The notes beneath the pieces are model-generated. The model made no database searches. It was not told where the DNA came from and was given only the letters and a program-made list of their open reading frames with translations. A DNA stretch of 64,000 nt from Sphingobacterium pedocola (GTDB lineage Bacteria; Bacteroidota; Bacteroidia; Sphingobacteriales; Sphingobacteriaceae). This document shows positions 54,693 through 62,974 of this stretch, piece by piece. The stretch covers positions 581,897-645,896 of the forward strand of contig NZ_MU158690.1 in NCBI RefSeq assembly GCF_015209965.1. Reading direction: 5' to 3'. Positions within the stretch are counted from its first letter, which is position 1. Each line of letters starts with the position of its first letter. The position numbers and the translations under genes were made by a program.

Positions 54693-55754
54693 GCAGGAGT
54701 AATTTTTCATTTTATCGGAGGGTTTGCATCAGGAAGCTTCTACGTGCCTTACAAGAAAGTAAAGGACTGGTCTTGGGAGGCCATGTGGATACTTGGTGGT
54801 TTATTTTCTTGGATCATCGTCCCGCCTATTGCAGCGTATTTGACAATTCCGAATTTTGTAGAGATTATCCAAAATACGGATTCAAGTATTTTGGGATATA
54901 CCTTTTTATTCGGTTTGTTATGGGGTATCGGGGGCCTTACCTATGGATTGGGAGTACGTTATCTCGGCGTTTCCTTAGGGAGTAGTGTGATTTTGGGATT
55001 AAGCATGGTTTTTGGTTCACTCATGCCCGCGATTTATTATTTTTTCAATAAAGCAGAGGGTAAGCATGGTATAGATTATTTTTTTACCACCAATGCAGGT
55101 ATCTGCGTAATGGTTGGTTTATTAATCTGTATTCTAGGTATTTATTTCTGTGGAAAAGCCGGGGTGTTAAAAGAAAGAGGCCTTGCTAACCTATCTGGTG
55201 AGGCACAGTTGGAATATAAATTTGGCATGGGTATTACCGTAGCTATTATCTCCGGAATATTGAGTGCCTGTTTTAACTTTGGTATAGAATCGGGTAAACC
55301 GATGGCAGAAGTTGCCAATCAACTTTGGAAATCAGTTAATCCCAATGAAGGAGAATTTCTATACCAAAATAATGTAACTTATATCGTGATACTTTGGGGA
55401 GGGTTTACGACAAATTTCATTTGGTGCCTGTATCTACTGGCTAAGAATAGAACATTTTCAGATTATAAGAAATCTTCAGCGCCATTGCGTAAGAATTTCT
55501 TACTGTGTGCATTAGCAGGTACAACATGGTATTTGCAGTTTTTTTTCTACGGTATGGGCGAGAGTAGATTAGGAAACGGAGCAAGTTCATGGATCCTACA
55601 CATGGCATTTATCATTTTGATTTCAAATGCATGGGGTGTATTCCTGAAAGAATGGAAAGGCGTGAGTAAAGCTACCTATCGCTCTATTATAGCTGGTATT
55701 GCTGTCATCATTTTATCCATCTGTATTGTTGGATTTGCAAAGACATTGGAATAA
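54681..55754 (+). CDS. rhaT: L-rhamnose/proton symporter
   Basis: The 357-residue protein has ten or so membrane segments and the family N-terminus IAGVIFHFIGGFASGSFYVP, YKKVKDWSWEAMWILGG and LGVRYLGVSLGSSVILGL. It imports L-rhamnose across the inner membrane with protons. It leads the rhamnose catabolic operon, with the aldolase gene 22 bp later. Length matches E. coli RhaT (about 344). Confidence 0.95.
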   Translation: MNAIAGVIFHFIGGFASGSFYVPYKKVKDWSWEAMWILGGLFSWIIVPPIAAYLTIPNFVEIIQNTDSSILGYTFLFGLLWGIGGLTYGLGVRYLGVSLGSSVILGLSMVFGSLMPAIYYFFNKAEGKHGIDYFFTTNAGICVMVGLLICILGIYFCGKAGVLKERGLANLSGEAQLEYKFGMGITVAIISGILSACFNFGIESGKPMAEVANQLWKSVNPNEGEFLYQNNVTYIVILWGGFTTNFIWCLYLLAKNRTFSDYKKSSAPLRKNFLLCALAGTTWYLQFFFYGMGESRLGNGASSWILHMAFIILISNAWGVFLKEWKGVSKATYRSIIAGIAVIILSICIVGFAKTLE

Positions 55755-55776
55755 TAACTTTTAAAATTATATTGGT

Positions 55777-57885
55777 GTGAAAACATATAAACACGTAAAC
55801 TATTTGTGGGACGAACAAAAAGCAAAAGCGCTTGAAGGAGATGAAGTTGCCTTGTTATTGTATCGTTCTAATCTACTGGGGTCTGACCTAAGAATTACCA
55901 ACTATGGTGGTGGTAATACCTCATGCAAGCTTATAGACAAGGATCCGTTGACAGGTGCGGAGGTAGAAGTGATGTGGATCAAGGGGTCGGGTGGCGATAT
56001 CGGGACGTTAAAAAAATCAGGCCTTGCAGCTTTGTACGTCGAGCGCTTACGCAACCTCGAAAAAGTATACAGAGGCATCGAGCACGAAGACGAAATGGTG
56101 GAGCTATTCAATCACTGTATCTTTGATTTGGATTCTAAAGCGCCTTCCATTGATACGCCTTTACACGGATTTTTACCTTTTAATCATATTGACCATTTAC
56201 ATCCCGATGCAGCCATCGCCATAGCAGCGGCAAAAGATGGAAAGCAAATCACGCACGATCTATTCAACGGTACGATTGGATGGGTAGATTGGCAAAAGCC
56301 GGGATTTGATCTCGGATTGCAGTTACGCGATTGTTTAGCGCAAAATCCAGGGATCCGCGGTATTATGTTGGGCTCTCATGGTTTATTCACCTGGGGTGAT
56401 ACGGCTTACGAAAGCTATGTGAATTCGTTGGATGTTATTGAGACCTGCGCCGAATATCTAGAAGAAAATTACGGTAAGAATAGACCGGTCTTTGGCGGAC
56501 AAAAAGTAGAAAGTCTTTCACAAGATGGACGCCAACAGCAAGCTGCCAAATTAGCTCCCATTTTAAGAGGTTTTTGTTCTAGCGAGCGCCATATGATCGG
56601 TCATTTTTCCGATAACGAAAAGGTACTAGAATATATCAATTCCAATGATTTGGAAAGATTAGCACCGTTAGGGACGAGCTGTCCAGATCACTTTTTAAGA
56701 ACGAAAATTCAGCCATTAATCTTGAATTTAGATAAAGAGGAAGATTTAAGTGATGCCGAAGCCATCAAGACTAGACTTCTTCCGCTTTTCGAAGATTATC
56801 GGGAAATGTATACCGACTATTACGAGACATGCAAGCATGATAATAGCCCAGCTATCCGTGATAAAAATCCCGTGATTATCCTGTATCCGGGTGTAGGTAT
56901 GTTTGCTTTTGCGAAAGATAAACAAACCGCACGCGTGGCGGCCGAGTTCTATACCAATGCTATCAATGTAATGAAAGGCTCTGAAGCTGTTAGCGAATAC
57001 ACGTCGCTGCCACGTCAGGAAGCTTTCAATATTGAATATTGGTTGCTCGAAGAAGCCAAATTGCAACGTATGCCAAAACCAAAAGCATTATCTGGAAAGA
57101 TAGCTTTAGTGACAGGCAGTGCCGGTGGGATCGGTAAAGCGATTGCTAAGAAATTTGCCAGCGAAGGCGCAGTTGTCATTTTGAATGATATGAATGCCGA
57201 AAGATTAGCTACGGCCGAAGAGGAGTTTATCGGTATCTTCGGAAAAGACGCTGTAACAACAGCTGTATTGGATGTAACCAATGAAGAGCAGATTGTAGAA
57301 GCATTAGCAAAATCTGCATTGACTTTTGGCGGAGTAGATATCATTGTCAATAATGCAGGTCTGTCCATTTCCAAAAGCATCGAAGATCATACCCAAAAAG
57401 ACTGGGATTTATTGTATGATGTGTTGGTAAAAGGTCAATTTTTAGTGACCCAAGCTGCTACCCGTACCATGAAAGCACAAGGTGTCGGTGGTGATATCAT
57501 TAACATCGTCAGTAAGAATGCACTCGTTAGCGGCCCAAATAATGCCGGATATGGTAGCGCGAAAGCGGCCCAATTACACCTAAGTAGATTAAACGCAGCC
57601 GAATTGGGTGCCGCAAGTATACGGGTTAATGTCGTAAACCCAGATGCGGTGATTTCAGATAGTAATATCTGGGCTGGCGGATGGGCAGAAGGTCGTGCAA
57701 AGGCATATGGTATCACGGTCGAAGAACTTCCTGGATATTATGCTAAGCGCACCTTATTGAACGAAATAATTCTACCAGATGATATCGCGAATGCATGCTT
57801 TGCCTTTACCGGAGGCCTGCTGAGTAAATCAACAGGAAACGTATTGAATGTCGATGGCGGTGTAGCCATGGCATTTACAAGATAA
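55777..57885 (+). CDS. rhaD: Bifunctional rhamnulose-1-phosphate aldolase/short-chain dehydrogenase
   Basis: The 702-residue fusion starts at GTG 55777. The first 400 residues or so form a class II aldolase domain (GGGNTSCKLIDKDPL, THDLFNGTIGWVDW, GSHGLFTWGD). The C-terminal domain (about 435-702) is a short-chain dehydrogenase with TGSAGGIGKAIAKKFA and the catalytic Tyr-592/Lys-596 in GYGSAKAAQLHLSR. It would split rhamnulose-1-phosphate into dihydroxyacetone phosphate and L-lactaldehyde and oxidise the latter to L-lactate. This fused form is known from rhizobia and many Bacteroidota. It follows rhaT by 22 bp; a hairpin lies after its stop. Confidence 0.94.
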   Translation: MKTYKHVNYLWDEQKAKALEGDEVALLLYRSNLLGSDLRITNYGGGNTSCKLIDKDPLTGAEVEVMWIKGSGGDIGTLKKSGLAALYVERLRNLEKVYRGIEHEDEMVELFNHCIFDLDSKAPSIDTPLHGFLPFNHIDHLHPDAAIAIAAAKDGKQITHDLFNGTIGWVDWQKPGFDLGLQLRDCLAQNPGIRGIMLGSHGLFTWGDTAYESYVNSLDVIETCAEYLEENYGKNRPVFGGQKVESLSQDGRQQQAAKLAPILRGFCSSERHMIGHFSDNEKVLEYINSNDLERLAPLGTSCPDHFLRTKIQPLILNLDKEEDLSDAEAIKTRLLPLFEDYREMYTDYYETCKHDNSPAIRDKNPVIILYPGVGMFAFAKDKQTARVAAEFYTNAINVMKGSEAVSEYTSLPRQEAFNIEYWLLEEAKLQRMPKPKALSGKIALVTGSAGGIGKAIAKKFASEGAVVILNDMNAERLATAEEEFIGIFGKDAVTTAVLDVTNEEQIVEALAKSALTFGGVDIIVNNAGLSISKSIEDHTQKDWDLLYDVLVKGQFLVTQAATRTMKAQGVGGDIINIVSKNALVSGPNNAGYGSAKAAQLHLSRLNAAELGAASIRVNVVNPDAVISDSNIWAGGWAEGRAKAYGITVEELPGYYAKRTLLNEIILPDDIANACFAFTGGLLSKSTGNVLNVDGGVAMAFTR

Positions 57886-57903
57886 TTCATTTTTGTTTGT
57901 TTT

Positions 57904-57937
57904 AGGTGTTGGAAATAGTTTTTATTTTCCAGCACCT
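57904..57937 (+). terminator. Hairpin after rhaD (partial terminator)
   Basis: AGGTGTTGGAAA (57904-57915) pairs with TTTCCAGCACCT (57926-57937), with one G-T pair, followed by TTATTTACC. It lies about 19 bp after the stop and could cause partial termination before the isomerase gene. An AACTTTTTACTTTT-type spacer follows up to the rhaI start. Confidence 0.65.
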
Positions 57938-58020
57938 TTATTTACCAATAAAAAGTATAACTTTTTACTTTTAAAGAGTGAAGTTTTTAACTTTTGAATT
58001 TTAACTTTTTACTTTGAAAA

Positions 58021-59295
58021 ATGAGAATAGAACAACAAGTAATAGATCAGCATAACCAAAAGCTTGAAGCGAAGCATCGCCGTGCTTTTAATTATATTTC
58101 CGAAGAGGTTTCCGACGTAGAAGCACTTTTGGAAAAGGTACAGCAATTTCAGATTGCTATTCCAAGTTGGGCGTTAGGTACCGGTGGTACACGATTCGGA
58201 CGCTTTACAGGCAAAGGCGAACCTTCTTCTTTAGAACAGAAAATTGAAGATGTAGGTTTGTTGCATGCATTAAATAAATCGAGTGGTGCTATCTCATTGC
58301 ACATTCCATGGGATATTCCAAAAGATGCTGATAAAATAAAAGACCTTGCTGCATCATATGATTTGGTGTTTGATGCCGTTAATTCCAATACCTTCCAGGA
58401 TCAACCAGGGCAAGAATACAGCTACAAATTTGGCTCGTTGCAACACGTAGATCCCACAGTGCGAAAACAAGCCGTTGATCACAATATTGAGGTGATCAAG
58501 CATGGTATCGCCCTGGATTCAAAAGCACTTACCGTGTGGTTGGCCGACGGCTCTTCTTTTCCTGGACAGTTGAATTTCAGGGAAGCATTTCAAAATACCC
58601 TAGAAAGTCTAAAAGAAATTTATAAACATCTGCCGGAAGATTGGAAAATGTTTGTCGAGTACAAAGCATTCGAACCTAATTTTTATTCTACGACCATTGC
58701 CGATTGGGGACAGTCCTTATTGCTAGCAAATAAATTAGGAGATAAAGCGTATACCTTAGTCGACTTAGGACACCATTTACCCAATGCAAATATCGAGCAG
58801 ATCGTTTCCTTATTATTGATGGAAGGTAAATTAGCCGGATTCCATTTTAACGACAGCAAGTATGCTGACGATGATTTGACAGCAGGCAGTATCAAGCCAT
58901 ACCAACTATTTTTGATTTTCAATGAATTAGTTGATGGTATGGACGCAGCAGGAATCGATCACGCGACAGGGCTGGGATGGATGATTGATGCTTCGCACAA
59001 CCTGAAGGATCCCTTAGTGGATTTGTTGCAATCCGTCGAAGCAATTAAGATTGCCTATACACAGGCGTTGATGGTAGATCGCAAAGCGTTAAGGGCTGCA
59101 CAGCAAGCCAACGACGTGGTAAAAGCACAAGAAATATTACAAGGTGTTTTCCGTACAGATGTACGTTCGATCGTTGCCGAAGCCAGACTGAGAAGTGGTG
59201 GTGCCTTGAATCCGGTAGGATTATTTGAAGAAGCAGCAGTAAGAACCAAATTGATAGAAGAAAGAGGTAGTAATTCTGTTGCTACAGGTTTATAG
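58021..59295 (+). CDS. rhaI: L-rhamnose isomerase (Pseudomonas/Rhizobium type)
   Basis: The 424-residue TIM-barrel enzyme interconverts L-rhamnose and L-rhamnulose. It matches the rhizobial/P. stutzeri group and not E. coli RhaA, judged by AIPSWALGTGGTRFGRFTGK and by the metal-site segments MFVEYKAFEPNFYSTTIADW, TLVDLGHHLPNANIEQIVSL and LAGFHFNDSKYADDDLTAGS. Other ketose/aldose substrates are possible in this group. It lies between the bifunctional aldolase and the kinase. Confidence 0.94.
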   Translation: MRIEQQVIDQHNQKLEAKHRRAFNYISEEVSDVEALLEKVQQFQIAIPSWALGTGGTRFGRFTGKGEPSSLEQKIEDVGLLHALNKSSGAISLHIPWDIPKDADKIKDLAASYDLVFDAVNSNTFQDQPGQEYSYKFGSLQHVDPTVRKQAVDHNIEVIKHGIALDSKALTVWLADGSSFPGQLNFREAFQNTLESLKEIYKHLPEDWKMFVEYKAFEPNFYSTTIADWGQSLLLANKLGDKAYTLVDLGHHLPNANIEQIVSLLLMEGKLAGFHFNDSKYADDDLTAGSIKPYQLFLIFNELVDGMDAAGIDHATGLGWMIDASHNLKDPLVDLLQSVEAIKIAYTQALMVDRKALRAAQQANDVVKAQEILQGVFRTDVRSIVAEARLRSGGALNPVGLFEEAAVRTKLIEERGSNSVATGL

Positions 59296-59333
59296 CGGTT
59301 TTAATTTTTTGATTTTTTACTTTTTAATTTATT

Positions 59334-60683
59334 ATGCGCATTCCGGTTGTTGCAATTTTTGATGTAGGTAAGACAAATAAGAAGCTTTTTTTATTCAACG
59401 AACATTATCAGATTGTATTTGAGAAATCGGCTCGCTTTTTAGAAACAGAAGATGAAGACGGCGATCCTTGTGAAAATCTGGAAAGCTTAAGGCTTTCCGT
59501 ATTTGATTCGCTGCACGAAGTATTTCGACGTACGGAGTTTGATATCAAGGCCATCAATTTTACATCATATGGCGCAAGTTTTGTGTACCTCAATGAGAGC
59601 GGACACCCACTTACGCCACTCTATAACTACCTTAAACAATACCCCCAGGAATTAGAGAAAGACCTTCATGTAAAGTATGGGGGAGTTGAACAGTTTTCAT
59701 TAACTACAGCTTCCCCTTCATTAGGTAGCCTCAATTCAGGGCTTCAGGTATATCGCATTAAAGCAGAGAAACCCGACGTATTTGAGCGGATGAAATATGC
59801 CGTACATTTGCCCCAGTATTTGAGTTTTTTGGTTTCCGGACAGATGTATTCGGATATGACCAGCATCGGTTGTCATACCGCGCTGTGGGATTTTGATGCG
59901 AAAGATTACCATCAATGGGTAAAAGATACTGGAATTGCACAAAAGCTTGCGCCCATTGTACAGGGAGACGAGGTTTTTCCAGCCACCTTTCCGGGGAGTA
60001 CCTACAAGGTCGGTGTTGGATTGCACGATAGCTCATCGGCATTAATCCCGTATTTGCTCAACTTTCATGAACCTTTTGTCCTTATATCGACAGGCACATG
60101 GTGCATTTCACTGAATCCGTTTAACGATAGTCCGCTTACTAAGGAACAATTGGATAAGGACTGTCTTTTTTACCTAACCTACGCTGGTACACCTGTCAAA
60201 GCTTCCCGGTTATTTGCCGGCTACGAACACGAAGTTCAGACCAAACGTATCGCCGAACATTTCGGTACGACTACCGCCCGTTTCAAAAGCATAGAAATCG
60301 ATTGGTCTATCATCGATAAGCTAAAAGAAGAAAATCCGTCCAGGAATTTAGATACCTTCTCCAAAAGAGAATTAAATCAATATACAGACGTTGTAGAAGC
60401 CTATCACGGTCTGATTATCGATCTCGTGAATGCACAGGTCGATTCTACCCGACTGATTTTATCCTCGCAGCATGTAAAAAGGATCTTTGTGGACGGTGGC
60501 TTTAGTAAGAATAATATTTATATGACTTTACTTGCACGGGAATTTACCGATGCCGAAGTATATGCCGCCTCGATGGCACAAGCCACGGCAATAGGAGCAG
60601 CCTTAGTTATACATCAGCATTGGAACAGCCACCCGATTCCAAATGATATTATAGAATTACGGTATTTTAGAGGTAGATCCTGA
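59334..60683 (+). CDS. rhaK: FGGY-family carbohydrate kinase, probable rhamnulokinase
   Basis: The 449-residue protein has the FGGY N-terminal phosphate motif VVAIFDVGKTNKKLFLFNE and C-terminal VKRIFVDGGFSKNNIYMTLL and AQATAIGAALV. The middle has TGTWCISLNPFND. It would phosphorylate L-rhamnulose to feed the aldolase. The protein is somewhat shorter than RhaB/XylB kinases (480-500) and belongs to a less typical branch, so substrate is assigned from the operon. It ends the rhaT-D-I-K unit. Confidence 0.9.
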   Translation: MRIPVVAIFDVGKTNKKLFLFNEHYQIVFEKSARFLETEDEDGDPCENLESLRLSVFDSLHEVFRRTEFDIKAINFTSYGASFVYLNESGHPLTPLYNYLKQYPQELEKDLHVKYGGVEQFSLTTASPSLGSLNSGLQVYRIKAEKPDVFERMKYAVHLPQYLSFLVSGQMYSDMTSIGCHTALWDFDAKDYHQWVKDTGIAQKLAPIVQGDEVFPATFPGSTYKVGVGLHDSSSALIPYLLNFHEPFVLISTGTWCISLNPFNDSPLTKEQLDKDCLFYLTYAGTPVKASRLFAGYEHEVQTKRIAEHFGTTTARFKSIEIDWSIIDKLKEENPSRNLDTFSKRELNQYTDVVEAYHGLIIDLVNAQVDSTRLILSSQHVKRIFVDGGFSKNNIYMTLLAREFTDAEVYAASMAQATAIGAALVIHQHWNSHPIPNDIIELRYFRGRS

Positions 60684-61031
60684 TTTCATCAATCGCATAA
60701 ATCCGCGACACGATAGTGATCAGATCAAACTGTGCCAGAACGTAGATCGCCACATCATTCTTCCTCGCGACGACATTAAGGTTAGAGCCTGTTTACTGTG
60801 GTAGGCAGGCTTCGTCGATTTTTCCGCGCAGTAATGTAGTCCATAAGCCCGTCATCGCGAACCTGAGGCACGATGGTGTGGCGATCTTTTCAAACTTTTT
60901 GCTTTAATTTCCCTGAGGGAGACGACCATTGATTGTGCAGGACGGTTCAGGTTGCGAAACTCGGATAAACCAGCTAATTTCGCTATACTAAACATTACCC
61001 AATCGTACCTTATTTAATGTTTTAAAAGATT
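60684..61031. other. Intergenic region with palindromic repeat element
   Basis: This 348-bp interval holds no gene. It contains the inverted repeat at 60745-60886. GC content is visibly higher than in other spacers, which suits a repeat element. The promoter of the following CE12-like gene probably lies in the last 100 bp, but no clear consensus was found. Confidence 0.65.
60745..60886. repeat. Inverted repeat of the GTCATCGCGA type
   Basis: The left arm (60745-60774) contains GATCGCCACATCATTC and CTCGCGACGAC. The right arm (60851-60886) contains GTCATCGCGA and GATGGTGTGGCGATC and is its near reverse complement, separated by about 76 bp. This resembles the widely scattered GTCATTGCGAG-type intergenic repeats. 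It could be a mobile, REP-like element that affects transcription after rhaK. Confidence 0.6.
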
Positions 61032-62348
61032 ATGAACTTAGTTACTACCCGAAAAGCAATAGGTTTACTCCTTATGATGTTACTTGGTACAGCCTATGTA
61101 CAAGCAAGCGAAATACTAATGGATTTTTCATTTTCCAAGAACAGCAGGTCACAGATTACCATTAAGCATCCGCTTGTTTATGAGTCCAAGGCAGGTTATG
61201 GTTTCGATCTCGGAACCGAAGGCAATTTAGCTATAGTTAAAGGCAAGAAAGGCTACCTATCCAGCAATAAGCCGTTTTATTTTTCGGCGCAGGTGCCCGA
61301 AGGGAATTATAAAATAACGATAACCTACAAGAATATCGGCAAAACCTATATCAGTACAGTGCGATCCGAATCCAGACGCTTGCAGTTGGAAAATGAAAAG
61401 ATCGACCATAAAACCGGTCTTCAACGCTCCTTCGTAGTGCATATCAAGAGCCCTGAGATCAGTGCCGGTAGAGTTGTCGGCTTAAAGAAACCCAGAGAAG
61501 TCGAAAAGTTAGATTGGGATAATAAATTGACCTTAGAATTTCAGGGCGAAAATCATATCGAACGTATTCGGATTGAGAAAGTAAACGATGCAGTTACCGT
61601 ATTCTTAGCCGGAAACTCTACAGTTGTCAATCAGGAAGATGAACCCTGGGCATCCTGGGGGCAGATCATCCCGAGGTTTTTTGATACACATGTCGCCGTT
61701 GCTAATCATGCCGAATCGGGCCTTTCATTAGGATCTTTTCTCTCTTCAAGGAGGTTGGAAAAGATCTTATCCGTCGCCAAACCCGGAGACTATTTATTTG
61801 TCGAATTTGGTCACAATGATCAGAAAGAAAAGGGTGAAAATGCAGGGGCTTATAAATCCTATTCCGAGCGTTTGCGTCTTTTTGTCGACGAATTTCGATC
61901 GAAAGGCGGGGTGCCCGTTATTGTTACCTCGACAGCAAGACGATCTTTCGATGCAAATGGCACACTGATACATACGCTAGGAGATTTTCCCGATGCGGCG
62001 CGCAAGGTAGCGGCAGAGCTGCAAGTCCCGCTAATTGATCTTAACGAGATGACCTCTAATTTTTACACCGCATTAGGTGTAGAAGGATCGAAAAATGCAT
62101 TGGTGCATTATCCCGCTAATACCTTCCCAAACCAAACGGAAGCCCTGCAAGACAATACCCATTTCAATACCTACGGTGCTTATCAGATTGCGAAGATGGT
62201 GTTGCAGGGTATTGTTTCGAACGATATCGCACTAAAGAAATATGTGACTGATTTCAGCAGATACGAACCTGCAAAGCCCGATGCCTTCCAAGACTGGTAT
62301 TGGCCGCTTAGCATTAAAAATTCTGTGGTTAAACCGGATGGGAATTAA
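61032..62348 (+). CDS. CE12-like SGNH acetylesterase with N-terminal beta domain
   Basis: The 438-residue protein has a signal peptide (ending YVQASE) and an N-terminal beta-sandwich (about 25-185, YGFDLGTEGNLAIVKGKKGY) before an SGNH domain like rhamnogalacturonan acetylesterase. The nucleophile is Ser-196 (FLAGNSTVVNQEDEPWASWG), the Gly block is NHAESGLSLGSFLSS, the Asn block FVEFGHNDQKEKG and the acid/base pair Asp-374/His-377 (QDNTHFNTYGAYQIAK). It would remove acetyl groups from rhamnogalacturonan or a similar rhamnose-rich polymer. It has the full triad, unlike the SGNH pair upstream. The next gene is a second CE12-like enzyme. Confidence 0.9.
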   Translation: MNLVTTRKAIGLLLMMLLGTAYVQASEILMDFSFSKNSRSQITIKHPLVYESKAGYGFDLGTEGNLAIVKGKKGYLSSNKPFYFSAQVPEGNYKITITYKNIGKTYISTVRSESRRLQLENEKIDHKTGLQRSFVVHIKSPEISAGRVVGLKKPREVEKLDWDNKLTLEFQGENHIERIRIEKVNDAVTVFLAGNSTVVNQEDEPWASWGQIIPRFFDTHVAVANHAESGLSLGSFLSSRRLEKILSVAKPGDYLFVEFGHNDQKEKGENAGAYKSYSERLRLFVDEFRSKGGVPVIVTSTARRSFDANGTLIHTLGDFPDAARKVAAELQVPLIDLNEMTSNFYTALGVEGSKNALVHYPANTFPNQTEALQDNTHFNTYGAYQIAKMVLQGIVSNDIALKKYVTDFSRYEPAKPDAFQDWYWPLSIKNSVVKPDGN

Positions 62349-62974
62349 CCTGCCACTCCATTCTTTGTGCAAAAATTGTTGGGGTCATACATAGTATATG
62401 AAACCAAAATTAGTTTTTTCATAGATTTTGTTTTTAAGGGTTATATAGTGAATACAAATTGATCAAGTGTAACCGATTTATGTTTGTAATTTATTGATAT
62501 AAAGTTGTTTTTGATGATCGATTTTTGCAACGTGTGCTGTCCTGTCCATTCCGATATCTTTTTTTATGATAAATTTTATTTTCATTAAAAGCGTTTAGCG
62601 CCCTTTTTAGCAAGTGTTTTTTTGACGTTATAGCATTTTGCCTTCTTTTTATAGCTTTTTATCAGGATAGCGCAGGTTGCGGGGATGCAATAAAGTAGAT
62701 ATATTCGTCTCAGTAAGTTTAACCAATTTATGCAAAACCAATAAGACATGAAAATCTTAACGAGCTATATCATTGCGTATTTTGTCCGATAGGAGAGTTG
62801 ACTTCTAATGTATAATTTTTGTTTGAGCTTTTAACCTTATAAATCAGGCTATGTTTTTTAAATGATTTTTGTGACGTATATTCTTATTTCTGGTGATTGA
62901 GATAAGAATGAAATACTAAGATCGATACTTTTTATTCAATTATTTACTTGTTTAATACTAAATCTAACTTAATT
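62349..62974. other. AT-rich intergenic region before the second CE12-like gene
   Basis: This 626-bp interval has no gene. It is T-rich and contains one short inverted repeat, ATTCTTAT (62880-62887) with ATAAGAAT (62902-62909), about 65 bp before the next ATG, which may be a regulatory site or leader hairpin. No clean promoter was found. The length suggests the final gene starts its own transcription unit. Confidence 0.6.
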
